Assembly: GCA_015056085.1 (NCBI GenBank)
Contig: SVHA01000008.1
Coordinates: 1 to 64,000, forward strand
DNA: 64,000 nucleotides
From: Clostridiales bacterium
Lineage (GTDB): Bacteria; Bacillota; Clostridia; Christensenellales; Aristaeellaceae
Reading direction: 5' to 3'
Shown here: positions 33,411 to 42,762 of the stretch, one piece after another
Layout of the letters: the number at the start of each line of letters is the position of its first letter
Position numbering within the stretch: position 1 is the stretch's first letter
Position numbers and translations under genes: made by a program
The notes under the pieces: model-generated
Told to the model about the DNA's origin: nothing
Databases searched by the model: none
Seen by the model: the letters and a program-made list of their open reading frames with translations, nothing else

Positions 33411-34673
33411 TCATTCGCCGGATGAGATGCGGCGGATGTCTGCGCCCAGGGCGCTGAGTTTGTCTTCGATGGCATCGTAGCCTCTGTCCACCAGATCGGC
33501 CCGGGCGACGCGGGTCTCCCCTGCTGCCTTGAGGCCTAACAGAATCAGCGCTGCACCGCCCCGCAGGTCCCTTGCTGTGACTGGCGCGCCCCAGAGGGTC
33601 TCCACACCCCGCACCACGGCCGTTCTGCCGCTGAGGAGGATGGATGCGCCCATGCGGCTCATTTCCCCGGCATGGGTGAAGCGGTTTTCAAACACGTTTT
33701 CCACAATCACGCCGGTGCCTCTGGCGCAAGTGAGAAGCGCCAGCATCTGCACCTGCATATCCGTGGGAAAACCGGGATAGGGGCTGGTCTGCAGCTTGGA
33801 AAAGGCCGTCAGCCGCCGGGGTGCGGACAGCATCACCCGGTGCTTTTCCTCCCGGATGCGGCAGCCCATTTCCCTGAGCTTTGCATCAATGGCTGTCAGG
33901 GAGGACACCGGCGCCCGCTTCAGGTCGATTTCTCCGCCGGTGATAGCGGCGGCGCAGAGCATGGTGCCCGCCACAATTCTGTCGGGCATGGGCGTGTATT
34001 CCACGCCGTGAAGGGCCGGCCGGCCTTCCACCTCGATGGTGTGTCCTCCTGCCCCTCTCACGCAGCCGCCCATGGCATTGAGGAATCCCTGCAGATCAGA
34101 GATCTCCGGCTCTCTGGCGGCATTGTGGATGCGGGTCACGCCCGGCAGGCAGGCGCTGGCCATCATGACGTTTTCCGTGGCGCCCACGCTGGGATAATCA
34201 AAATGCACTTCGCCGCTGTGCATTTTGGCGCCGTCGCAGTGGATCATGCCGCCTTCTTCCCGGATGTCCACACCCAGGGCCCGCAAACCTGTCAGGTGCA
34301 GGTCGATAGGACGAAGGCCGATCTCGCATCCGCCGGGGTAGGTCACCGTGGCCCGGCGGAACCTGGACAGGATGGGGCCCAGCAGGAAGATCGAGGAGCG
34401 GATCTGCTTGGAAAGGCGATCCGGCATTTCGTATGTATGCAGGTCATCTGCCCGCACGGTGACGGTGGAGCCGTCTCTTACGACAGAACACCCCAGGGTG
34501 CGCAGGATCTGCCCCATGTTCTCCCCGTCGGTGATCAGGGGCACCTGATGCAGATGCACCGTTTCCCGGGTCAGCACGCAGGCCGCCAGAATCGGCAGCA
34601 CGGCATTCTTGGCGCCGTCCACCTGCAGGGAACCTTCCAGGCGTCTTCCGCCCCTCACCACAAATTCGTCCAC
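33411..34673 (-). CDS. murA: UDP-N-acetylglucosamine 1-carboxyvinyltransferase
   Basis: Protein of 420 aa, first committed step of peptidoglycan synthesis (PEP + UDP-GlcNAc). Signatures are VDGAKNAVLPILAACVL (~15-31, catalytic Lys) and YPGGCEIGLRPIDLHLTGLR (~110-129) with the PEP-binding Cys that fosfomycin attacks. GTG at 34671-34673 has GGAGG 8 nt upstream; an earlier GTG at 34680-34682 overlaps that site. Sits between ftsW and ftsQ, where murG/murB would often be found. Confidence 0.94.
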   Translation of the reverse strand: MDEFVVRGGRRLEGSLQVDGAKNAVLPILAACVLTRETVHLHQVPLITDGENMGQILRTLGCSVVRDGSTVTVRADDLHTYEMPDRLSKQIRSSIFLLGPILSRFRRATVTYPGGCEIGLRPIDLHLTGLRALGVDIREEGGMIHCDGAKMHSGEVHFDYPSVGATENVMMASACLPGVTRIHNAAREPEISDLQGFLNAMGGCVRGAGGHTIEVEGRPALHGVEYTPMPDRIVAGTMLCAAAITGGEIDLKRAPVSSLTAIDAKLREMGCRIREEKHRVMLSAPRRLTAFSKLQTSPYPGFPTDMQVQMLALLTCARGTGVIVENVFENRFTHAGEMSRMGASILLSGRTAVVRGVETLWGAPVTARDLRGGAALILLGLKAAGETRVARADLVDRGYDAIEDKLSALGADIRRISSGE

Positions 34674-34733
34674 CTTGCCCACCTCCGTTATGCTTCAGGC
34701 TATGACGGAGAGGGAAAAGGGTGCGAAAAGGCG

Positions 34734-35891
34734 TCAGGCATCCACCACGCCGCCTGTGCGGGAGACATTGAGCACAATGCCCACCGCCGCCATGGTGATG
34801 GAGATGGACGTTCCGCCGGCGCTGAAAAAGGGCAGCGGCAGCCCTGTGGTAGGCAGAATGCCGATGACCACACCCATGTTGAGGAAAGCCTGCACGGTGA
34901 TGCTGGCGGTGATACCGGCGCTGAGCAGCATTCCGAACTTATCCCGGCAGGAAACGGCAATGCGCATTCCCGCCAGCAGGAAGGCCACAAACAGGGCGAT
35001 CACCACGAGACACCCCGCCAGACCGAAGTCTTCCCCCACGATGGCGAAGATGAAGTCGCTTTCGGGGTACGGCAGGTAGGCGTACTTCTGCCGGCCCATG
35101 CCCAGCCCCATGCCGAAGAGCCCGCCGGAGCCAAAGGCAATCAGCGACTGGGACAACTGGTATCCCTCGTCGCTCATCATGGCGAAAGGGTCCCGGAAGG
35201 ACATCATTCTCCTGCGGCGATAGGGCTCTGCCCAGGCGTAAAAGGCGCCCAGGGACAGCCCGCCTGCCGTCATCAGCAGGATGTGCCGCCATTTCGCCCC
35301 GGCGATAATGATCATCACCAGCGACACGATGAGGATGCTGCCGGCGGTGGACAGGTTGGGCTGCTGGAGAATCAGCAGGAACACAATGCCCGGCACCAGC
35401 AGCACCGGCACGATGCCCCGGAAGAGGCTGCGGATGTTCCTGCCCCGATAGCACAGGGTTGTGGCCAGGAACATGACCACCGAGAACTTGGCCAGTTCGC
35501 TGGGCTGAAAGGACAGCCCGCCCAGGCTGAGCCATCTGCGGGAGCCGTTGATGTACACGCCCACGCCGGGGATAATCACCAGCGTCAGCAGCACGGCTGA
35601 CAAAATCAGCAGGCCCACCACCACCCAGGTATCCTTCCAGAAGCGGTAGGGAATCCGGCTGGTGACAAAGCAGGCCACGGCCCCCAGGGCAATGCCCAGC
35701 AGTTGGCTCCTGACCTCCCTGAGGGGATCGCCGGCGTCCTGGGCGGTATAGTAGGTGGCGGAGAACAGCACCAGCAGCCCCGACGACAGGAGCAGCAGCA
35801 TCACCGTGAGCAGCATTTTGTCCACTGGCTGCCTTTTGTACCTTGAAAGCAACGGGGCCCTTGTCTTTTGTGCGCTGCTGGTTCCCAGCAT
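34734..35891 (-). CDS. ftsW: Lipid II polymerase / cell division protein FtsW
   Basis: Protein of 385 aa of the SEDS family with ten or so membrane helices; polymerises lipid II at the septum with its partner class B PBP. The signature ESDFIFAIVGEDFGLAGCLV (~263-282) and the LSFQPSELAKFSVVMFLAT segment (~129-147, with the catalytic-loop Asp region further on) are clear. ATG after CCGGAGGTGCGCC. It follows murD by 55 nt; no murG follows. Confidence 0.94.
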   Translation of the reverse strand: MLGTSSAQKTRAPLLSRYKRQPVDKMLLTVMLLLLSSGLLVLFSATYYTAQDAGDPLREVRSQLLGIALGAVACFVTSRIPYRFWKDTWVVVGLLILSAVLLTLVIIPGVGVYINGSRRWLSLGGLSFQPSELAKFSVVMFLATTLCYRGRNIRSLFRGIVPVLLVPGIVFLLILQQPNLSTAGSILIVSLVMIIIAGAKWRHILLMTAGGLSLGAFYAWAEPYRRRRMMSFRDPFAMMSDEGYQLSQSLIAFGSGGLFGMGLGMGRQKYAYLPYPESDFIFAIVGEDFGLAGCLVVIALFVAFLLAGMRIAVSCRDKFGMLLSAGITASITVQAFLNMGVVIGILPTTGLPLPFFSAGGTSISITMAAVGIVLNVSRTGGVVDA

Positions 35892-35946
35892 GGCGCACCT
35901 CCGGCACGGATCAAATCCGCCCCTGATGGGGGCAGGATGGGGTCAA

Positions 35947-37320
35947 TCAGGAAAGGCTAAAGACGATCTCCTTGAAGACGCGGCCTCTGGCTTCGTAGTC
36001 CTCGAACATATCAAAGGAGGCACAGGCCGGGGACAGGAGCACGTTCCAGCCGGCCTCGGCGGCTTCCCGGCACAGGGCCACAGCCTCTTTCAGCGTGGAT
36101 GCCCGGCGAATCGCATCAAAGCCGTTTTCCCGGCAGGTGCGCTCGATCTGGTCTGCCGTGGCGCCGATGAGCACCGCCTGTCTGATGTAGGGCGACAGCA
36201 CCATTTCCTTCACCATGGGGGTGAAATCGCAGTGCTTGTCGTATCCGCCCAGAATGATGGCGGTGGGGCGCTGCATGGTCTGCACCGCCTTGATGGTGGA
36301 GTCCACATTGGTGCCCTTGCTGTCGTTGATGTACCTGACGCCCTCCAGTTCCCGCACGAATTCAATGCGGTGCTCCACGCCCGTGAAGGTACGCAGAGCC
36401 TGGGCAATCACAGGGATTTCAACGCCCATCGCTGCCGCCATGCAGGCAGCTGCCAGGGCGTTTTCCAGATTGTGGGGGCCGGGGATGTAAATCTCCTCCG
36501 CCGGGCACACCGCTTCTTCTTTGCCGGAAATGTTCAGCATCACCATGCCGTCCCGGACAAAAGCGCCATGGGGCACTTCCTTCTGGCGGGAGAAGGTCAT
36601 CACCCGGCTGTGTACCTCACGCATCAGGGGCGCAAGGGCGGGGTCATCGGCGTTGAACACAGCCGCATCGCCTTCGCCCTGCCGGGCAAAGAGGCGCATT
36701 TTGGTGGCGGTGTAGTTTTCCATGGTGCCATGGCGGTTGAGGTGGTCTTCGGTGATGTTCAGCAGTGCGCCCACATGGGGATGGAAGGTGTCCGCCGTTT
36801 CCATCTGGAAGGAACTGACCTCACACACGAAAATATCCTCCGGAGCCGATTCCATGGCGGCTGCGGAGAAGGGATAGCCGATATTGCCCACCACATGGGT
36901 GCGCTTGCCCGCCAGGCGGAAAATTTCGCCCAGCAGGGAAACGGTGGTGGTTTTGCCGTTGGTGCCGGTAAGGGCCACCAGCGTGCCCTCCGCCAGTTGG
37001 GAGGCCAGTTCCAGTTCGCCGGTGACTTCGATGCCCATGGTTTTCGCCTTGAGGACAAAGGCCGCCGTGTCCGGGATGCCGGGGCTGATCACCAGCACGT
37101 CGACGCCATCGAGGCACTCCCCTGCCGGGCAGCCCAGCGCCCATTCCACAGGGAGGCCCTGCAGAGGGACAATGGCGTCGCCCAGCTGCTCCGCCGTTTT
37201 GGAGTCGTTGACAACCACCTTTGCGCCGGCTTTGAGGAGCATCTGCGCCGCCGCTACGCCGCTGCGGGCCATGCCGACCACCAAAACCCGGCGGCCGGCA
37301 TATCTTTCACAGTTTCGCAT
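35947..37320 (-). CDS. murD: UDP-N-acetylmuramoylalanine-D-glutamate ligase
   Basis: Protein of 457 aa, adds D-Glu to UDP-MurNAc-L-Ala. N-terminal Rossmann-like domain (RRVLVVGMARSGVAAAQMLL, ~9-28), ATP loop ALTGTNGKTTTVSLLGEIF (~114-132), central ligase segment NITEDHLNRHGTMENYTATK (~181-200) and C-terminal EFVRELEGVRYINDSKGTNV. The length is normal. ATG 37318-37320 after GGAGAGAACTGT, 15 nt past the mraY stop. Confidence 0.95.
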   Translation of the reverse strand: MRNCERYAGRRVLVVGMARSGVAAAQMLLKAGAKVVVNDSKTAEQLGDAIVPLQGLPVEWALGCPAGECLDGVDVLVISPGIPDTAAFVLKAKTMGIEVTGELELASQLAEGTLVALTGTNGKTTTVSLLGEIFRLAGKRTHVVGNIGYPFSAAAMESAPEDIFVCEVSSFQMETADTFHPHVGALLNITEDHLNRHGTMENYTATKMRLFARQGEGDAAVFNADDPALAPLMREVHSRVMTFSRQKEVPHGAFVRDGMVMLNISGKEEAVCPAEEIYIPGPHNLENALAAACMAAAMGVEIPVIAQALRTFTGVEHRIEFVRELEGVRYINDSKGTNVDSTIKAVQTMQRPTAIILGGYDKHCDFTPMVKEMVLSPYIRQAVLIGATADQIERTCRENGFDAIRRASTLKEAVALCREAAEAGWNVLLSPACASFDMFEDYEARGRVFKEIVFSLS

Positions 37321-37335
37321 ACAGTTCTCTCCGAT

Positions 37336-38379
37336 TTACAGGATTTTGGCGCCGCTGACGCCCCAGATGGCAATCAGGGACAGCACTGCCGTGACGATGG
37401 CGTACATCAGCACCACTTTGGTTTCCTTCATGCCGGAAAGTTCAAAGTGATGGTGGATGGGCGTCATCTTGAACAGGCGGCGGGGCTCGCCGTAAATCTT
37501 GCGGGTCGCCTTGTAATAATACCGCTGGATGATGACGCTCACGGAGGAAGCCACCATAGTGAAGGCAATCAGCAAAAGCAGGAAAGGCTGGCGGGTCAGG
37601 AAAGCCAGACCCACCGTGGCGCCGCCGATGAGCATGGAGCCGGTATCGCCCATGAACACCTTGGCGGGATAGTGATTAAACCGCAGGAAGCCAATGCAGG
37701 CGCCCACCAGCGCAAAGGCGAACACCGCCAGCGTGTGATGATTCGCTTCCGGCAGGGTGAAAGCGCCGGCAGCGTAGGCCTGAGAGATCATCAGCGCCAG
37801 CACGCCCCAGGCCAGAGAGCCCACTGCCGTGACGGAGGACAGGATGCCGTCCAGGCCATCCTGCAGGTTGGCGGAATTGACGATGAAAATGACCGTCAGG
37901 GCGCACAGAGGAATGTAGAAAATGCCCAGGTCCCACTCAATGTTCACAAAGGGCACCCAGACCTTGCTGCCCACCATGGGATGCAGATAGCAATACACAG
38001 CAAAGGCCACAGCCACAAACACCTGACCGAAAATCTTCTGCCAGGGAGTCAGGCCCAGAGAGCGCTTCTTGACCACCTTGATCCAGTCATCCGCAAAGCC
38101 GACAGCCATGGAGCCCAGGGTGACAAAGAGCATCGGCCAGAGGAAATCCTGAGCGCCGTTCCACTGGGCGGGATGGCACACCAAAACAGCCGCCGTCAGG
38201 GCGATGGTGGTCATGATGCCGCCCATGGTGGGCGTGCCCTGCTTCTGCTTATGGGACTGGGGGCCCAACTCGTAAATGGTCTGGCCGAACTTCAGTTTGC
38301 GCAGCCAGGCGATCCATTTCGGGCCTGTCACCAGCACCACCAAAGCTGCAAACACCATGGCAATAAGCATCCTTAGCAT
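37336..38379 (-). CDS. mraY: Phospho-N-acetylmuramoyl-pentapeptide transferase
   Basis: Protein of 347 aa with about ten membrane helices; makes lipid I on undecaprenyl phosphate. Visible are QKQGTPTMGGIMTTIALT (~46-63), the Asp-rich VGFADDWIKVVKKRSLGLT (~93-111), NLQDGLDGILSSVTAVGSLA (Mg site) and the HHHFE-type motif MTPIHHHFELSGM (~310-322). I chose the second ATG (38377-38379), preceded by GGAGAAGGAT; the first (38389-38391) lies one base from GGAAGG. Follows murE directly; murF, normally between them, is absent. Confidence 0.94.
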   Translation of the reverse strand: MLRMLIAMVFAALVVLVTGPKWIAWLRKLKFGQTIYELGPQSHKQKQGTPTMGGIMTTIALTAAVLVCHPAQWNGAQDFLWPMLFVTLGSMAVGFADDWIKVVKKRSLGLTPWQKIFGQVFVAVAFAVYCYLHPMVGSKVWVPFVNIEWDLGIFYIPLCALTVIFIVNSANLQDGLDGILSSVTAVGSLAWGVLALMISQAYAAGAFTLPEANHHTLAVFAFALVGACIGFLRFNHYPAKVFMGDTGSMLIGGATVGLAFLTRQPFLLLLIAFTMVASSVSVIIQRYYYKATRKIYGEPRRLFKMTPIHHHFELSGMKETKVVLMYAIVTAVLSLIAIWGVSGAKIL

Positions 38380-38409
38380 ATCCTTCTCCATTCCTTCCGG
38401 TGAAAGATT

Positions 38410-39885
38410 TTACATGGGGGATGATTCCCCGTCCTGCATCTCCATAAGGAGTTCCTGAACGACCACCTTTTCATCAAAGGGGTGCTTGACGCCCTTGATT
38501 TCCTGATAGGTCTCATGGCCCTTGCCGCACAGCACCACAATATCTCCTTCCCGGGCGATGGTCATGGCGTGGCGGATGGCCTCCCGGCGGTCTTCAATGA
38601 CCACATAGGGCTTGCCCGTGGGGCGGATGCCGCTCTCGATGGCGGCGAGGATTTCGAGGGGGTCTTCGCTGCGGGGATTGTCCGAAGTCAGCACGCACAA
38701 ATCCGCCAGCTGGCCGCCGATTTCGCCCATGATGGGGCGTTTGCCCTTGTCTCTGTCACCGCCGCAGCCAAACAGGGCGATGATGCGCCCCTGGGCGAAT
38801 TCACGGACAGTGTTGAGGATGTTGGTGAGGGCGTCGGGGCTGTGGGAGTAGTCCAGAATGACCTTGTAGGGCGTCTGGGTGGGCAGCATCTCGATGCGGC
38901 CCGGCACGGAGGTGATCTTTTCCAGACCTGCCACCACATCCTGCATGGGAATGCCCAGCGTCAGGGCGCAGGAAGCAGCGGACAGGGCATTGTACACGTT
39001 GAACATACCCGTCATGTGCAGTTTGAGGGACATCTGGCAGGTGCGGTGCAGCTGCATTTCAAAACTGACGCCTTCCTCGGTGATTTCAATGTCCCGGGCA
39101 TACAGGTCCGCATTGGCGGCGATGCCGTAGGTCATGGCAGGAATGGTGATATCCTTCAACACCTGAGCAGAGGTTTCCTCATCGGCGTTGAAGGTGGCGT
39201 TTCGCACCATGCCGGAAGTGAAGAAGCGCTTCTTGGTTTCAAAATACGCCTGCATGGTGTGGAAATAATCCAGATGATCCTGGCTGAAGTTGGTGTAGCT
39301 GCCCACATCGAAAACAAGGCCGTCCAGGCGGTGCATATCGATGGCATGGGCGGAGACTTCCATGATCACCACCTGCACGCCGGCGTCCGCCATTTTGCGA
39401 AGGTCCCGGTGCAGTTCGATGGGGTCGGGCGTGGTGTAGTTGGAGGGAATGCGCTGCTGGCCGATCATGTTGCCGGTGGTGCCGATCAGGCCACAGAGGA
39501 AGCCTGCCTGCTCGAAGATGGCCTTGATCATATAGCTGGTGGTAGTCTTGCCCTTGGTGCCCGTCACGCCTACCAGGCGCATCGAGTTTGCGGGATGACC
39601 ATAAAACGCCGCCGCCATGCGGGCCATGGCCGCCCGGACGTTGGACACCTTCACCTGAGGCACATGGAGGGGGAGGAAATGATCCACCACCAGCGCCGTG
39701 CAGCCGTTTTTCACGGCTTCCTCAGCGAAATCATGGGCGTCAAACCGGGCGCCGGGAACGCAGAAGAACAGACCTCCGTCGGCCTGTTGCCGGCTGGACG
39801 CCGACAGGCTGCGGATGTCCATTTCGATGTCTCCCTGATGTGCCACATAGTAGGGCGTCTGTTCCATCAGCTTACGAAGCAGCAT
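38410..39885 (-). CDS. murE: UDP-N-acetylmuramyl-tripeptide synthetase (meso-diaminopimelate type)
   Basis: Protein of 491 aa, adds the third residue to the peptidoglycan stem. ATP loop VGVTGTKGKTTTSYMIKAIF (~107-126), TTPDPIELHRDL, HLDYFHTMQAYFETKKRFF and the amino-acid selector TSDNPRSEDPLEILA (~405-419): DNPR is the form that selects meso-DAP in characterised MurE enzymes. The ATG at 39883-39885 follows AAGGAGACAGAAT; the extra 33 codons upstream overlap the PBP gene. Between PBP and mraY. Confidence 0.94.
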   Translation of the reverse strand: MLLRKLMEQTPYYVAHQGDIEMDIRSLSASSRQQADGGLFFCVPGARFDAHDFAEEAVKNGCTALVVDHFLPLHVPQVKVSNVRAAMARMAAAFYGHPANSMRLVGVTGTKGKTTTSYMIKAIFEQAGFLCGLIGTTGNMIGQQRIPSNYTTPDPIELHRDLRKMADAGVQVVIMEVSAHAIDMHRLDGLVFDVGSYTNFSQDHLDYFHTMQAYFETKKRFFTSGMVRNATFNADEETSAQVLKDITIPAMTYGIAANADLYARDIEITEEGVSFEMQLHRTCQMSLKLHMTGMFNVYNALSAASCALTLGIPMQDVVAGLEKITSVPGRIEMLPTQTPYKVILDYSHSPDALTNILNTVREFAQGRIIALFGCGGDRDKGKRPIMGEIGGQLADLCVLTSDNPRSEDPLEILAAIESGIRPTGKPYVVIEDRREAIRHAMTIAREGDIVVLCGKGHETYQEIKGVKHPFDEKVVVQELLMEMQDGESSPM

Positions 39886-39928
39886 ATTCTGTCTCCTTAT
39901 CAGACAAAGATGTTTTATCCTGTGTATT

Positions 39929-42052
39929 CTATGGTGCATCCTCCATGGAGAGGACAAGGTGCACCGTGGTTCCGGGGGCCACATACGCCCCCGCAGCCGG
40001 CGTTTGCTTCACGCACAGCCCGCTGCCTGTCATGGCAACCGCCAGCAGCCGCTGGCGCAGCAGGCGGGCGCAATCCACATCGCTCTGGCCCAGTAAATCC
40101 GGCACGCATACCAGCGTTTCCGGCGTGACGTCGTTGGTTTTGTCGGTATAGGCCATCACCCGGCCGCCTTCCACCAGTTCAGCACCGGCGGGCGGCAGCT
40201 GATCCAGCACCACATCCGCAGCGCCGTCTGTCACCATTTCATATCCCGACAAATTCAGTTTACGCCTTGCCTCGCTCACTGTCAAGCCCACAATGTCGGG
40301 AACGGTGGCGATTTGCCTCTCCTGACCCGCATTTTGGGGCACCTGCAGGTATTGCAGGGCGTCGCGGAGGATCTGCCCGGCAAAGGGCGCAGCGGTGGCG
40401 GAGCCGTAATCCACCGGAACATGGGCTTCATTGACGATGACCAGCACCGACAGGATGGGGTCCTCCACCGGCGCAAAGCCGTAAAAGGAGCCGATGTGCA
40501 CATCGCTGACGATCTTGCCTTCCTTGTACACCTGGGCGGTGCCCGTTTTGCCGCCCACCCGGTATCCCGGCACAGCGGCATTCTTTCCGCCGCCCTTTTC
40601 CACCACCAGTGCCAGCAGTTCCCGCATGGTGTCGCTGGTTTGATGGGTGATGGGCGTGGAAACCACCTGCGGCAGGAAGGTTTGCAGCACTTCCCCGTCG
40701 CCAGTGCGGATGTCCTTGACCAAAAGGGGTTTCATCAGTTTGCCGCCGTTGACCACCGAATTGGCAGCCATGAGCATCTGCAGGGGCGTCACTGCCACGG
40801 ACTGACCAAAACCGATGCGGGCCAGATCCACCTGCTTGACATAGCGGCTGTTGATGAGAATGCCGCTGCTTTCCCCCGGCAGGGTGATGCCGGTGAGTTT
40901 GCCCAGGCCAAAGGCGGACAGATACCTGTAAAACCGCTCCGTGCCCAGCCGCAGGGCCAGTTCCACAAAGGCGGGATTGCAGCTGTTTTGCAGCGTTTCC
41001 GCCATGGTTTGGGCGCCGTGTGCCCTGCCCCAGCAGCGGATGGTATCGCCATCCACTTTGACTTTGGCGGAACAGTAGAAGGAATCCTCCGGGTGCGTCA
41101 CGCCGGCGTCCAGCGCAGCGGCAGCGGTGAGGATCTTGAAGGTGGAGCCGGGCTCGTAGGCGTCGGAGATGGCGGTGATGCGCATCTGCTTTGTCAGCGC
41201 CTCCACATCGTCCCGGGGCGGGTCGTTGGGGTCGTAGTCCGGCTTCATACACATCGCCAGCAGTTCGCCCGTGCGCACGTCGCTCACCAGACAGATCACC
41301 GAGGCTGCCTCATTCACCGCCAGACACTCCCGCATCGCCTTTTCGCAGATGCCCTGAATGGTGGCGTCCACCGTCAATGTCAGGGTGTCCCCCTGGGTGG
41401 AGGGAATATACCACCCTTCACTCCCGGCCAGGATGCGATTCTTCGCATCCACCTGCCGCAGATAGCTGCCCTCCACGCCGCTGAGCACCTCGTCGAACTG
41501 CCATTCCAAGCCCGACTGGCCCTGGGCGTCGATGTTGGTCAGCCCCAGCACCTGAGAAAGCAGCTCGCCATAGGGGTAATAGCGCACGGAGTCCTCGTCA
41601 AAGGCCACGGCGGACAAACCCGCTTCCTCCGGGGCTTCCTGCTGCAGGCGGCGGATGTCATCCACCTGACTGCGGCTGATTTGCCGGGAGAGAATCACCG
41701 AGCCCTTTGTGTTGTCCCGGAGCTTTTTCAGCGCCGCTTCCCGGTTCAGGGGAACGACTTCCTCCACGGCATCCACAAAGGCTTCCGGGTTCGTCACCAG
41801 ACGAGGGTCTGCCGTGAGGATGTAAGAAGTGGCAGACATCGCCAGCACTTGGCCGTTTCTGTCCGTCACTTCTCCCCTTCGGGCGGTTACGACGCCCGTC
41901 TTTGTCCATTGTCTGATGCCCCGCTGGGTCAGGTCTTCTGAATCCCGTATTGTCAGGCAGCCGATGCGCCAGACAGCCAGCAGGAAGCAGGCAGTCAGCA
42001 GCAGCGTCATCAGCAGCGTTCTTTTGCGAAGAAGCAGTTCAGGATGCATCAT
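39929..42052 (-). CDS. Class B penicillin-binding protein with two PASTA domains (FtsI/SpoVD type)
   Basis: Protein of 707 aa, transpeptidase of the division or sporulation septum. One membrane anchor (~13-31), a PBP dimer domain (~55-215), then the transpeptidase with SxxK in EPGSTFKILTAAAAL (~306), SxN in LQNSCNPAFVE (~361) and KTGT in VGGKTGTAQVYKEG (~502). Two PASTA domains end the protein (VPDIVGLTVSEARRKLNLSG and VPDLLGQSDVDCARLLRQRL). ATG after GGAGGTCGGG. As the only PBP of the dcw cluster it may serve vegetative division; a second spoVD/ftsI copy, common in Clostridia, is not here. Confidence 0.92.
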   Translation of the reverse strand: MMHPELLLRKRTLLMTLLLTACFLLAVWRIGCLTIRDSEDLTQRGIRQWTKTGVVTARRGEVTDRNGQVLAMSATSYILTADPRLVTNPEAFVDAVEEVVPLNREAALKKLRDNTKGSVILSRQISRSQVDDIRRLQQEAPEEAGLSAVAFDEDSVRYYPYGELLSQVLGLTNIDAQGQSGLEWQFDEVLSGVEGSYLRQVDAKNRILAGSEGWYIPSTQGDTLTLTVDATIQGICEKAMRECLAVNEAASVICLVSDVRTGELLAMCMKPDYDPNDPPRDDVEALTKQMRITAISDAYEPGSTFKILTAAAALDAGVTHPEDSFYCSAKVKVDGDTIRCWGRAHGAQTMAETLQNSCNPAFVELALRLGTERFYRYLSAFGLGKLTGITLPGESSGILINSRYVKQVDLARIGFGQSVAVTPLQMLMAANSVVNGGKLMKPLLVKDIRTGDGEVLQTFLPQVVSTPITHQTSDTMRELLALVVEKGGGKNAAVPGYRVGGKTGTAQVYKEGKIVSDVHIGSFYGFAPVEDPILSVLVIVNEAHVPVDYGSATAAPFAGQILRDALQYLQVPQNAGQERQIATVPDIVGLTVSEARRKLNLSGYEMVTDGAADVVLDQLPPAGAELVEGGRVMAYTDKTNDVTPETLVCVPDLLGQSDVDCARLLRQRLLAVAMTGSGLCVKQTPAAGAYVAPGTTVHLVLSMEDAP

Positions 42053-42097
42053 CCCGACCTCCTGTCTCGCAATATGCCAAACAGGAGACTGAACGTG

Positions 42098-42712
42098 TCA
42101 GTCTCCCTGATTGGTGGCCCGGTATTCCCCGTAGAGGATACTGTCTGCAGGGACGGTGTAGGTGGCGCCCTCCGGTGCGCTGAGGTAGATGACATCCACC
42201 CCTCGGGAGGAGATCATGCCCATGTCGATGGCACTGGTGGCGATGTTAATTTCAGAGACGCACTGGGCGATTTCCAGTTCAGCCTCTTCGCAATTGCGCT
42301 CCACCAAACGCACGGCGCTCATGTTGGCGCTGGTCTGCTTGGCAGCGTCGGAGATATTCACATGATAGCCCAGCTTGATGCCGCCGAACACCAGTGCCAG
42401 CAGCACCAGCATCGTCAGGATGGCGGGAAGCTTGACACCGTCACGGCTCACCGTGGGCACCCGACCGGTGTCCATGCTGGTGATGGCGCGGCTGGTGGGC
42501 ACGGGAGAGGTGGAGGAGCAGCGTACCCGGTCGGCCACATAGACGGGCGAGGTGCGGGCAGAATCGGCGAAGGCGCCTTCCTGCTCTCCACGGACGGAGA
42601 AGGTCATCACGGAGGACACCGTCTTATAGCGGGGCGTGCGGTTGCGGCGCTTATCCGCAAAACGGGCAGGCTTCGTATACATACGCTCCTGAGAAAGCAT
42701 ATTGTACAGCAT
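42098..42712 (-). CDS. FtsL-like divisome membrane protein (by position and layout)
   Basis: Protein of 204 aa: basic, low-complexity cytoplasmic N-terminus (~1-95), one membrane helix (~96-117, PAILTMLVLLALVFGGI), then ~85 external residues with heptad-like helices (AAKQTSANMSAVRLVERNCE, ~125-144). FtsL proteins have this single-pass layout and sit between rsmH and the class B PBP. Here the gene lies directly between mraZ and the PBP. It is larger than the usual ~100-130 aa and ends in an extended tail (GVDVIYLSAPEGATYTVPAD). The ATG at 42710-42712 has GGAGGG 8 nt upstream. The call is inference; sequence similarity alone is too weak. Confidence 0.6.
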   Translation of the reverse strand: MLYNMLSQERMYTKPARFADKRRNRTPRYKTVSSVMTFSVRGEQEGAFADSARTSPVYVADRVRCSSTSPVPTSRAITSMDTGRVPTVSRDGVKLPAILTMLVLLALVFGGIKLGYHVNISDAAKQTSANMSAVRLVERNCEEAELEIAQCVSEINIATSAIDMGMISSRGVDVIYLSAPEGATYTVPADSILYGEYRATNQGD

Positions 42713-42762
42713 AGCTTATTCCCTCCGTTTCGTGGTTATGACTGAGATTGCTTTGCTCTCCC

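Noticed and set aside
35755-38376. 873-residue plus-strand frame opposite murD and mraY
   Set aside because: It is antisense to well-recognised genes, has no ribosome binding site and has His/Gly/Gln-rich composition typical of GC-rich shadow frames. Similar long frames opposite lon, clpX, ftsZ, ftsQ, murA and aroC were rejected for the same reason.
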